From contig JAFGBI010000225.1 of assembly GCA_016933275.1 (NCBI GenBank), forward strand, positions 94,622 to 158,621: DNA of 64,000 bases, in the 5' to 3' direction. Source of the stretch: Polyangiaceae bacterium (GTDB taxonomy: Bacteria; Myxococcota_A; Polyangia; Polyangiales; Polyangiaceae). Numbering within the stretch: position 1 is the first letter of the stretch; the number at the start of each line of letters is the position of its first letter. A program made the translations under genes and the position numbers. The notes below the pieces were generated by a model, which was not told the origin of the DNA, searched no databases, and saw only the letters and a list, made by a program, of their open reading frames with translations. Positions 9,673 to 18,600 of the stretch are shown here, piece after piece.

Positions 9673-10680
9673 ATGGATATCCGCGCCCGCGACCGACGCT
9701 CGACGGCCCATTTCCTCCCCACGATCATCCTGACCGCCGCGTTGACACCGGCCCTCCTGCCCGCCTGCCGCTGCGAACGGGCAGAGGACCACGAGTCGTT
9801 GCCTGGCCCCCCGGCGAGCTCGTCGGCGACACCGACAGGCCCGACGATCCCTCTCCTCGCTACCGTTCGGGACCTCCGGAGCCGCGGCAAGGCAGAGTAT
9901 CGAGCACCCACGGAGGACGAGGCGAAGGAGTACCGCGTGTGGGTCGGCGCGATCGCCAAGGCGGCTTGGACGGACCGGCTCCCCACGCACCCGGCGCCGG
10001 AGGGCTTCTCGGGACGCCTGGGGAACGCCGGGGCGTTGTGGCTCCTTCAAGAGCAGCCGACGCGCAAGCGCGGCGCCGGGGTCGTGGTGATTCGGCCGAG
10101 CCGGGGGACATCCGTATTGGTCGAAGCGCCACACACCTTCTTCGACGAGGGGACGCTCGAGATCGCGCTGTCTATCTTCCACGGCATCGGAGCGCGCGGC
10201 CTGTTGGCGAACACCATGCATCGCTACGTGACCGTGCCCGAGACCCTACGCGGCGACAAGGACGAGGTCAGGAACGCGGTCAGCGATTTGGCGCACGAAG
10301 ACCGCACCTATTTCTCCGCCGCGCATCGCAGCCTGCTCGGCGTCGAGGCGCTGACCACGCTCCAGATCCACGGCTTCGCGGACGCCACTGCGCCCGGCGT
10401 GATGGCGGTGGTCAGCGCGGCGCGGACGACCGGAGATGCCCTCGCGGTGGCGCGGGCGTTGCGCGACGCGCTCGGCGACGATGTGGTGCGGGTCTACCCC
10501 GACGAGATCGATGTCCTGGGCGGCACCACCAACGTTCAAGCGAAGGCGTCACGGGAGCTCGGCCTCCCCTTCATCCACGTCGAGCTCTCGCGTTCGTTGC
10601 GCGATTCCGTCCGCGAGGACCCCGCGCTGGCGGCTCGGCTCGTCGAGGCATTTCGGACCCTGGAAGGGGCTGCTCGGTGA
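9673..10680 (+). CDS. Poly-gamma-glutamate hydrolase-like lipoprotein
   Basis: I prefer ATG 9673 because it gives a short n-region and a lipoprotein signal (ALTPALLPAC, lipid Cys about residue 32). The alternative GTG 9583 overlaps the previous stop by 4 bases but would add 30 very Arg-rich residues before the signal. The mature part follows the zinc peptidase-like fold of phage PghP/YjqB-type poly-gamma-glutamate hydrolases: APHTFFDEGTLEIA (about 152) supplying His and Glu, TLQIHGF (about 230) supplying the second His, and IHVELSRSLRDS (about 302) corresponding to the conserved QLELSR end. Conserved ligands suggest an active metallo-hydrolase anchored in the envelope, plausibly trimming or releasing the polymer made by the operon. 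N-formylglutamate amidohydrolases share this fold and are an alternative reading. Confidence 0.65.
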   Translation: MDIRARDRRSTAHFLPTIILTAALTPALLPACRCERAEDHESLPGPPASSSATPTGPTIPLLATVRDLRSRGKAEYRAPTEDEAKEYRVWVGAIAKAAWTDRLPTHPAPEGFSGRLGNAGALWLLQEQPTRKRGAGVVVIRPSRGTSVLVEAPHTFFDEGTLEIALSIFHGIGARGLLANTMHRYVTVPETLRGDKDEVRNAVSDLAHEDRTYFSAAHRSLLGVEALTTLQIHGFADATAPGVMAVVSAARTTGDALAVARALRDALGDDVVRVYPDEIDVLGGTTNVQAKASRELGLPFIHVELSRSLRDSVREDPALAARLVEAFRTLEGAAR

Positions 10681-13600
10681 GGATGGGGGTTCGGCCTGAG
10701 AAACGCAGCGCCGAGCCGCGCGTCGAGATCGCTTGGGCCCGGCCACTTCCTGCCCTGGTGGCGTTCCTATTGCTGCTCCTCTCCCCGAGACACGCCGGAG
10801 CGACGCCGCCCGATCTCGCGTGGGTCCCGCCTTCCGAGCTGAGGCTGGTCGAGCTCTCGCATCCGACCCCTTCCGCCACCCTCGAAGAGGTGACAAACCT
10901 CGCGGAAGCGATCCCAATCGGGAAGGGAGAGGCGCTCCTCGTTCCCTCAGCGGGCGGCGAGCTCGTCCGCCTCGAAGGCGACGAGCTCGAGGTAGGGTTC
11001 GGCACGGGGATCGGCCCAACCCCCGACGCGGTGGTGTGGCCGCCGGCAAACGATCCGGGGCGCGTGCGCGAGATCCGCGTCCCGACCTGGGGGATGACCC
11101 AGTGCGTGGTCGTCCGCGGTCGCGACCACCGGCCCGTGACCGCCGTGGTCCGCGTCGCGGCGCGACGCGCGGATCCGATGCGATGGTTCCGCACCGACCA
11201 GGAGATCGCCGCTTGGTTGCGCGACCCCACGGCACCAACGCCGACCCTCGCCAATCCACTCGAGGATGCGCAGTCGATCGTAGACTTCCTCGCGGCCGCT
11301 CGGGATTCGTTCGAAGCGGCTGCGGGCCTCCCAGCGGTCCGGTGGCTTCTGCTCGAGCGATGGCTCGCTGACTCGGCCCGCTTTCGCCCACTCGACGCGC
11401 CGTTCTTCGCCAGCGGCGTGCCGCAGGTCACCGGGGGGACCGTCCCGCCGCCGAGCTCGCTCCGCCCCGTCGGACCGCGAGCAGCCCAGCGCATCGTCGA
11501 GACTGGACGATCGCTCCTTATTGACGCAAACGGCCTCGACGTCATCACGTTCCAGCTCGAGACGCGCGCCGATCGAGGATCCGTGGTTCGGATCCGGCAA
11601 GGGGAGGCCCTCGTCGCCGAGCTTCGCACGGATGTGCCCCAGCTCGCCCGAGACCGCGCCCGCTTCACCGCGCCGAGGGGAGTTCGGGCGGTCCCCTCCC
11701 AGGGTAGGGTCCGGCTCGAGGTCGCGGTGGGGACGGTGCGCGTCACGGTTCGGGGCTACGCGCAGCGCAATTCCGCGGGAGCGCCGTCGCTGCGCGAACG
11801 GAAGCGCCTGCTCCGACGGGCGGCCGCTGCGGAGCAAACCTCGGGGGCGAGCTCGAACACGTTGCGGGTAGTGGCGGCCCTCGCCAATGCCGAGGCGAAC
11901 CAGACGCGAAACGCGGTGACGGATGTGCTCGCACTGGCCGCGGATCCCGGAGTCCCGGCTGGTATGAGGGCGCTCCTGGTCCATGACGCCATCCGCAACG
12001 GGCTGGAGCTGTCGACGCTGGGGGAGCGGCTCGGCAAGCTCGCGGCAGCGACCTCGGGACTCCCCGCGACGCAGTCCGGTCCACTGCGGCGTTCGGCGCT
12101 CGAGTTCGTCGCCAGGGCGACCACGACCGTGCCCGATGACCTTCGCCCCCGAGATCTCTCCGGATTTCTGGCCGGCTCGGTCGAGCCTTCGGAGGCCGAA
12201 GAGATCCGGTTGTTGGTCGAGCTCCTGCTCCCGCCCCGGGATCGCGCCCGTTCGCTGACGACCGCGCGTGCCGAGGAGAGGGCGGCACGCTCGGCCAGGA
12301 GCCCCAACGTCACGAACCTCGCGGACCTCGCGTGGCGCCGGATTGCCCCATGGTCAAACCTCAAGGCAGGAGACAAAAGCCCGACGGTGCAGCGATTCGC
12401 CGCGGTCTTTGCGGAGCCGGACTCGAACGGACGGTGCTCGTGGAACGGCGCGGCGGGGTTGCGCTGGCTGGCGCTCGGCGAGGACGCCGAGGTCGACGTC
12501 AGCGAACGTGGCGGCACCCACACCCAGGTGGCGCTGGTGGGAGATCCTTCCGAGCCGCCCCATGATTCGCTGGTCGAGATCGAGGGGCAGCCCATGGCGG
12601 TCCACGGCGGCGCGAACCTCGGGAGTCGCATCGCCGTGCGTCCCGGCCGGCGTCTGTTCTCGCTCCGAAGCGGCGCCGGCGTGCTCGCCAAGATCCCGTC
12701 GGAGGGCGAGATCGACTGCGAACGGCTCCGCGACGAGGTCACCTGGGTGGTGGTGCGAGGGACGGCCGCCTTCCCGCTCCCCGGGGGTCCGGCGCTCACG
12801 GTGGCGAACGTCCTCGTGTCTCCGGAGACCCTCACCGGTCCGTCCGAGGTCGAGATCGAGGTCGGCGCCACGACCTACCGCGGGTGGGTTCACCCTCCGG
12901 CGACCGGCGGTCTCGAGGTGCCGATCCCACCGGACGCCACCCTGATGCGAGTTCGCGCGTCCCAGCCGCTCATGGTCCGGGTGCTCATGAGGATGCACCG
13001 TTGGCCGGAGCCCCCGCCTCCGAAAGCCGCGCCATCGACCGTGACGCCGCCGGCCGAGGCGGAGCTGATCGAGCAGATCCGTCAGGCCACGCGCGCGCTC
13101 CGACGGGCCACGGGAGCGCCGGGACGGATCGCTGCGTGGCGGGACCGAGCTCGGGCGCTGGAGGCCCTCACGTTCCTGCGCTACGCCGCGGCCGACCGCG
13201 GCCGACTGCTCGCGGCCGGCGGGGAACCCGACCCCGCGCCCGCCGCGCTCGGAGCCCCCCTCGCGATCGACCTCCTGCCCGGCAGCGGCGACGTCGAGCC
13301 GCTGGGTTCGCTACCGCTCATCCCGCCGCTCCCCCAGCCCAAGAACCCTGCCCCGCTGCGGGATGTGCTCAACGCCCGTGATCGCGGGGTGGAGCCGCGG
13401 ATCCTGCTCGAGAAGCTCGCCCCGAGCGCCGAGCGCTCGAACGCTGTCGATGCCCTGCTGCTCGCGGTCCTCGCCGAGGATCTCGGGGAGTCGAGCCTGG
13501 CGGCGCATGCCTATGAGCGGATCGGCCGCGCCCACGATTCCCCGCGTGCCCTCGCGCTCGCCAGCGGATTGAACGCCGATGCGGCGGTGGCCAACGACGA

Positions 13601-15602
13601 TCTCAAGGCAACCCTCGATGCCTACGTGCTCGCGCGGGAGGTCGCCGAACGGGACCCCCGCGCGGCGGGCGTGTTGGCGCGGCTCCAGGACTCGATGGAT
13701 TGGGAGGCCGTGGGCGCCGACGAGACGGCCGGCACCGCGCTCGTCGAGGCGTACCGCTACACGGATCCCGAGACAGCGCCGCTCGGCGTTCGGGTGCGAT
13801 CCGCGTTGCTCGATGGTCCCAGCTATGCGGTCCTAAGCTTCGGCGATCCCATCACTACGACGGTGCGCGCCGGTTCGAGCTACCGTGTCGATGCCCTGTG
13901 TCACGCGGTGGAGGGCCCGCACGAGGGCTGCCCGGTTCGGCTCGAGCTCGATGGCAAACCCACGCGCTGCCGGACGCTCGAAGACGATGGGGTGTCGTCG
14001 CCGGCCGGCGAGGACCAGCCGTCGCCTCCGCTGGAGATCGGGCTGGTCGGGTCGGACCGAACGATAGCCCACGAGCATTCCTGCTGGGTCGAGGCCCCGG
14101 AGATGGACGGACGCCTCGTGGTCACGCCGCCTTCGGATCGGGAGGTGCTGGCCTGGGTGGCCGTGCGCAGGTTCACCGAACAGGGACTGGAGCCCGTTAC
14201 CATCGTCGGACGGTGGTCGGAGGCCACGCGCGAGATGCCGTTCCGGATCCTCGTACGCGGCCCGACCGTGCTCCGGGTATCGGTCCGGGGCGAGAGTGGC
14301 ATCCTGCAGAACCTCGAGCGAGAGATCGCGATCGCCAACGCGGCCGGCGAAGCGGCCACGATACCTCTCGATCAGCGCTCCGACGACTACGCATGGCGGC
14401 GACCCGGTCGGGAACCGGTCGGGGTGGCCTCCACGAACTACGTCGTGCTCACGGAGCCCGGGTTGCACTCGGTGACGCTGGCGCCCGACCGCGGGCGAGC
14501 ATTCCTGAGGGTCGAGGTCGCCCGCGCGCGTCGAACACCCCGTCCCCGAGCGTCGGCGGCGAAGGACTCCGTCACCCCACCACTCGCGGGGACGAACGGC
14601 GGGCTGCCGCCCGTAGTGATACCCGCCGTCGGTTGGGATCCGGAGCTCGGGATGCTCACCCTCGGCGCGGAGGCCAGCTTCGTCGTGGCCGATCTGTCGG
14701 AAGGAGATCGGGATCCACAGTCGGACTACTTCCAACTCACGCTCGCTGCCCGGCGCTCCTTCGACGCGCTCCCGACCTCCCTGAGGTTCGCGCTGCTCGG
14801 TCGCGCCCGCCACGGACCGGAGACCATGGGAACCGAAGCGAGGATCGGGTTCAGACGGACCGCGTGGACCCCTGCGGCCTTCGCGTTCGGACGCCTCCTC
14901 GCGCAGCGTTTCCCCTCGGTGACCGCGGCCGGCTTCTATGGCCTCGTCGGCGTTTCGCACGCGGAGCGGCTCGCTCGTGACCTCAACCTGGTGTCGCTGG
15001 GCTCGGCCGCGCTGCGCGTGGTGGACCGCCGGGCAGCAGACCTCGACGAGGTCGACCCCGGGATCTACGCTCCCTACTCGGCGGCCCACCCGACATCCCT
15101 CGACCTGCAGGTCCGGCTGGAGGAGAGGCCGTTCGTCGACCTGCGGGGGCGGGTCGGCTCGATCGCTCGTTTCCTCCCCGAGAAGCGGACCCTCGATCGA
15201 GTCGAGGGCTTCGTGCAGGGCACGCTCCTCGGTGGCAACGGGCTCGCCCCAGAGATCGACCTGGAGCTCAGCGCCAGCATCCGCCCCACCACGGTCGCGC
15301 GCGACGAGGCCTTCATCCGCTATGTGGCGGCCTCTTCCGTGGGTTTTTCTGCCTGGGCGAGCGACTCCAGCTACCTCGCGCTGCTCGGCTCCCTGACCTT
15401 CTTCGCTGACGCGCCGCCGACCAACGCGCGAGGTAGCGGGGTCGCGGGGATGATCGGGCTCAGCTACGACCATGTCTCGCGCCGCGGCGTACGGGATCTC
15501 GACGCGGGAGCGCGGTCCTTCCCGGACCGACGGGAGGAGGGCCATGCCCCACCGAACCGAATCCCGCCGCGCGGCCATCCATTCTGGGAGCCCTCTCGGT
15601 GA
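10677..15602 (+). CDS. Giant secreted protein with beta-barrel-like C-terminus; candidate outer-membrane exporter of the pgs-like operon
   Basis: The GTG at 10677 overlaps the previous stop (GTGA), giving 1641 residues; ATG 10683 is two codons later. The ORF track start (9408) reads through the upstream gene in another frame. A Sec signal (LVAFLLLLL, cleavage near AGA-TPPD, about residue 43) is followed by beta-rich and helical regions, a Pro-rich linker near 770-790 and TPR-like helices near 900-1000. From about 1315 to 1600 alternating hydrophobic strands (YFQLTLAARRSF, ATTLRFALLGRAR-like, SYLALLGSLTFFAD, GVAGMIGLSYDHV) resemble the C-terminal barrels of PgaA/BcsC/NfrA-type exporters. A short basic tail follows the last strand, unusual for a barrel. 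Proposed role: moving or anchoring the polymer across the outer membrane. No close family is recognised. Confidence 0.7.
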   Translation: MRMGVRPEKRSAEPRVEIAWARPLPALVAFLLLLLSPRHAGATPPDLAWVPPSELRLVELSHPTPSATLEEVTNLAEAIPIGKGEALLVPSAGGELVRLEGDELEVGFGTGIGPTPDAVVWPPANDPGRVREIRVPTWGMTQCVVVRGRDHRPVTAVVRVAARRADPMRWFRTDQEIAAWLRDPTAPTPTLANPLEDAQSIVDFLAAARDSFEAAAGLPAVRWLLLERWLADSARFRPLDAPFFASGVPQVTGGTVPPPSSLRPVGPRAAQRIVETGRSLLIDANGLDVITFQLETRADRGSVVRIRQGEALVAELRTDVPQLARDRARFTAPRGVRAVPSQGRVRLEVAVGTVRVTVRGYAQRNSAGAPSLRERKRLLRRAAAAEQTSGASSNTLRVVAALANAEANQTRNAVTDVLALAADPGVPAGMRALLVHDAIRNGLELSTLGERLGKLAAATSGLPATQSGPLRRSALEFVARATTTVPDDLRPRDLSGFLAGSVEPSEAEEIRLLVELLLPPRDRARSLTTARAEERAARSARSPNVTNLADLAWRRIAPWSNLKAGDKSPTVQRFAAVFAEPDSNGRCSWNGAAGLRWLALGEDAEVDVSERGGTHTQVALVGDPSEPPHDSLVEIEGQPMAVHGGANLGSRIAVRPGRRLFSLRSGAGVLAKIPSEGEIDCERLRDEVTWVVVRGTAAFPLPGGPALTVANVLVSPETLTGPSEVEIEVGATTYRGWVHPPATGGLEVPIPPDATLMRVRASQPLMVRVLMRMHRWPEPPPPKAAPSTVTPPAEAELIEQIRQATRALRRATGAPGRIAAWRDRARALEALTFLRYAAADRGRLLAAGGEPDPAPAALGAPLAIDLLPGSGDVEPLGSLPLIPPLPQPKNPAPLRDVLNARDRGVEPRILLEKLAPSAERSNAVDALLLAVLAEDLGESSLAAHAYERIGRAHDSPRALALASGLNADAAVANDDLKATLDAYVLAREVAERDPRAAGVLARLQDSMDWEAVGADETAGTALVEAYRYTDPETAPLGVRVRSALLDGPSYAVLSFGDPITTTVRAGSSYRVDALCHAVEGPHEGCPVRLELDGKPTRCRTLEDDGVSSPAGEDQPSPPLEIGLVGSDRTIAHEHSCWVEAPEMDGRLVVTPPSDREVLAWVAVRRFTEQGLEPVTIVGRWSEATREMPFRILVRGPTVLRVSVRGESGILQNLEREIAIANAAGEAATIPLDQRSDDYAWRRPGREPVGVASTNYVVLTEPGLHSVTLAPDRGRAFLRVEVARARRTPRPRASAAKDSVTPPLAGTNGGLPPVVIPAVGWDPELGMLTLGAEASFVVADLSEGDRDPQSDYFQLTLAARRSFDALPTSLRFALLGRARHGPETMGTEARIGFRRTAWTPAAFAFGRLLAQRFPSVTAAGFYGLVGVSHAERLARDLNLVSLGSAALRVVDRRAADLDEVDPGIYAPYSAAHPTSLDLQVRLEERPFVDLRGRVGSIARFLPEKRTLDRVEGFVQGTLLGGNGLAPEIDLELSASIRPTTVARDEAFIRYVAASSVGFSAWASDSSYLALLGSLTFFADAPPTNARGSGVAGMIGLSYDHVSRRGVRDLDAGARSFPDRREEGHAPPNRIPPRGHPFWEPSR

Positions 15603-18600
15603 CCCCGAGCAGCCCGGCCGAGGCCGTGCTTCGCAGACTGGAGGGTGCGGTGCCGCCCCTCCAGGTGAGGCTGCGGCGCCCGACCCTCGCGGCGCTCGCG
15701 GGACGGGTGCTCGCCCTGACCGCGGGCACCGTGGACAGCCCGGGCCAGCTGGTCAACACCTTGCTCCGAGCCGCAGCGGAGGCCCTGACCCGACGTGACC
15801 AGCTCGAGCAACGCAGTCAGACGATCGCCCGAGAAGCGAGCGCCGCCCTCAGCGACGTCGAGCGGTCGCGGCACTTGGTCGAGCTCCTCGGCACCATCGT
15901 CGGCGACCACGTCGAGTTGCTCCGAGACCTCGGGGCGATGCGGCGCTGGCTCGACCACGAGGCGATCCTCGATCGTATCGGGGGGCTCGCCGCGGCCGAA
16001 CTCGACGAGGTCGAAGTCGCCTGCTTGGCCGCGGCGGGCCTGGTGACGGAGCTCGATTCCGCTGCGGTGATGGATCTGGATCCCGCCGCGACCGTCACGC
16101 TCGCGCTGAACCTCGCGAAGCGCGCCCAGGTGGAGGTCGTGGTCGTGGCCGCCCTGCGGGCAGCCACGGCCATCCTCGGTCGCCTTCCGGGACCCGAACG
16201 CCTGATGGTGCTCGGCCTCGTCGGGTTCCGCGAGCTGTGCGGCTGGGTCGACGACGAACGGCGGGAGCCTTGGATACGGGCGGCCGCCCTGGAGGCGGCC
16301 GTCAAGGCCGCCCCGAACGACGCGCGCACGATCCTCGCCAGCGCCCTCGCACAGCGCGAGGGTCGCGACGGGATGATCGTGCGGAGCGCCGCGTTGCGGC
16401 TCACGGCGACCGCCGAGTCCGGCGGCGCGTGGCAACACGGGGTCGCCTGGACGGCGGCTGAGGATCCGAGCGAGCACGTGCGCCAAACCCTGGCCTGCTC
16501 GCTCGTCACCATCGGCGGCCGCAGAGCCGCGGAGCATCTGACCCATCTCGCAACCCAGGATCCGGCGGAGCGGGTCCGCGCGTTCGCCCTGCGGGAGCTT
16601 TACCGAGGAGCAGCCCGGCGGCAGGAACTCGCCAGAGCAGCCTTCGGCTGCACGCTCACCCTGCTCGACGCCGCCGCGACCGAGCCCGACAAGGTCGGTC
16701 GCCTCATCGTCCTCGTGATGGCGCTCGAGTTACCGCGGATCGCGTGCGGCGTCGGGGCCCCGTTGCCCGCCGCCGAGTTCGTCGAGCCGCTCAGCGTCCT
16801 GGTCCAAAAGGCGAGCCTCGATCCGGATCTCGTGGAGCGCCTCGCCGCGGTCCTTCGCGCCATGGAGGTCGCCGCTCATCCGGAGCTCGAGGACATGCGG
16901 CGGTTGTTCGCCGGCGAGCTCGCCGATCTGGTCGAGAACCATCGGGTCGTCGTCGAGCTCTTCCCCGAGACGCCGACGGGACAGATCGAGAAGGCCCTCG
17001 CGGTGGCGGCTCGCGACGACCTGTCCGTCTCGCTCGATCCGCTTCGTCCCGGGCGGTTCCGCCTGGTGCGGGGGGAGCCGCAGCGCTTTCGGTGGTGGCG
17101 CTGGCTCTTCGAGCTCAGGACACCCGAACCCGACAAGCGCCAGGCGTTCCTGCACAGCTACGCCGCCGCCGACCGCTCCCAATTCGTCGTGCCTCCGTTC
17201 GGCATGGGAGAGGTGACCCCGACCCGGGTCCCGGGGATGCGCCGCATGATCGCGGCCATCAAGAGCTGGGGGGTGTTTCTGCCCCGCGTGGACGACTTCT
17301 TCGCGGCGCTCTCTGGGCGCCAACGTGAGCGAAGGGTGGTAACGACCCTCGGCACCCTGGTGATCGCAGCTCCGCCCACGGCCTGGCAGCGCTGGAAGGC
17401 GCGCGGGGTGCTCGTCCTGCGCTACGTCAAGCTGGCACGCCTGCGTGAGGTAGCCCTCGCGGCCAGCGACGCCAAGACTCAAAGATCCTATGTCGGCGCC
17501 TTTCGCGACCTCGGCTTCGCGGTCCACGTCGAGAACACATCGGGCACGATCGGAGGCGTCAACTACGAGCTCGGAACGACCCTCACCGGACGGTATCTCT
17601 CGATGCTCGCGGGTCTGCCAACCTTCATCGATCCGATCGTGAACGAGTTTCTGCGGCCGACTGGGAGCTCGGCGCTCCATCTCTCGCTGGTCGCCTGGAC
17701 GGCCTTCGCGTGGATGATCGTGCGCGCGGCGTGGATCCGCGCCCGCATCGAGCATTCCCGCCGGGCCGTGCCGCTGACCGTGGGCGGCTGGGGCAGCCGT
17801 GGCAAGAGCGGTTCGGAGCGGATCAAGTCGGCGCTCTTCCACGCGCTTCGCTTCGATGTCGTGGTCAAGACCACCGGTTGCGAGGCGATGTTCATCCACG
17901 CGCGCCGGGACCGCCCCGCCCGGGAGATCTTCGTCTATCGACCGTACGGCAAGGCTACGATCTGGGAGCAACGCGCGCTCTTGGGATACGCGGAATCGCT
18001 CCACGCGCAGGTCTTCATGTGGGAGTGCATGGCGCTCCGGCCGCAATTCGTCGAGCTGTTGGAGAGCGAGTGGATGCGTGACGACGTGACGACGCTGACC
18101 AACGCCTATCCCGACCACGAAGACGTGATGGGGCCGTCCGGCGAAGACGTGGCTCGGGTCATCGCGACGTTCATGCCGCACGGCGGGACGGTCCTCACCG
18201 CCGAACAGGAGCTGCTGCCGATCATCGACGAGTCGGCGCGACGGCGAGGGAACCGCTTCGTGCCCGTCCCGGACCTCGAGGCGCTCCTGCTCCCCGCCGA
18301 CATGCTCGCGAGGTACCCCTACGCCGAGCACCCGCGCAACATCGCGCTGGCGCTGGCCCTCGCGGAGCATTTCGGCGTCGACCGCGAGTGGGCGCTCGCC
18401 AAGATGGCCGACCACGTGGTCCCCGATCTCGGCGTCCTCAAGACCTACCCCACGGTGGTCCATCGTGGACGCAGCCTCACCTTCATGAATGGCATGAGCG
18501 CCAACGAACGCGCGGGGTTCATGTCGAACTGGGTCCGGCTTGAGCTGGACAAGATCGACCCGGACGAGCACGCCGGCACCGTGACCGTGGCGGTGGTGAA

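Noticed and set aside
9408-10676. N-terminal 420 residues of the 2064-residue ORF
   Set aside because: Read-through of an out-of-frame region inside the PghP-like gene; the signal peptide and 4-base overlap place the real start at 10677.
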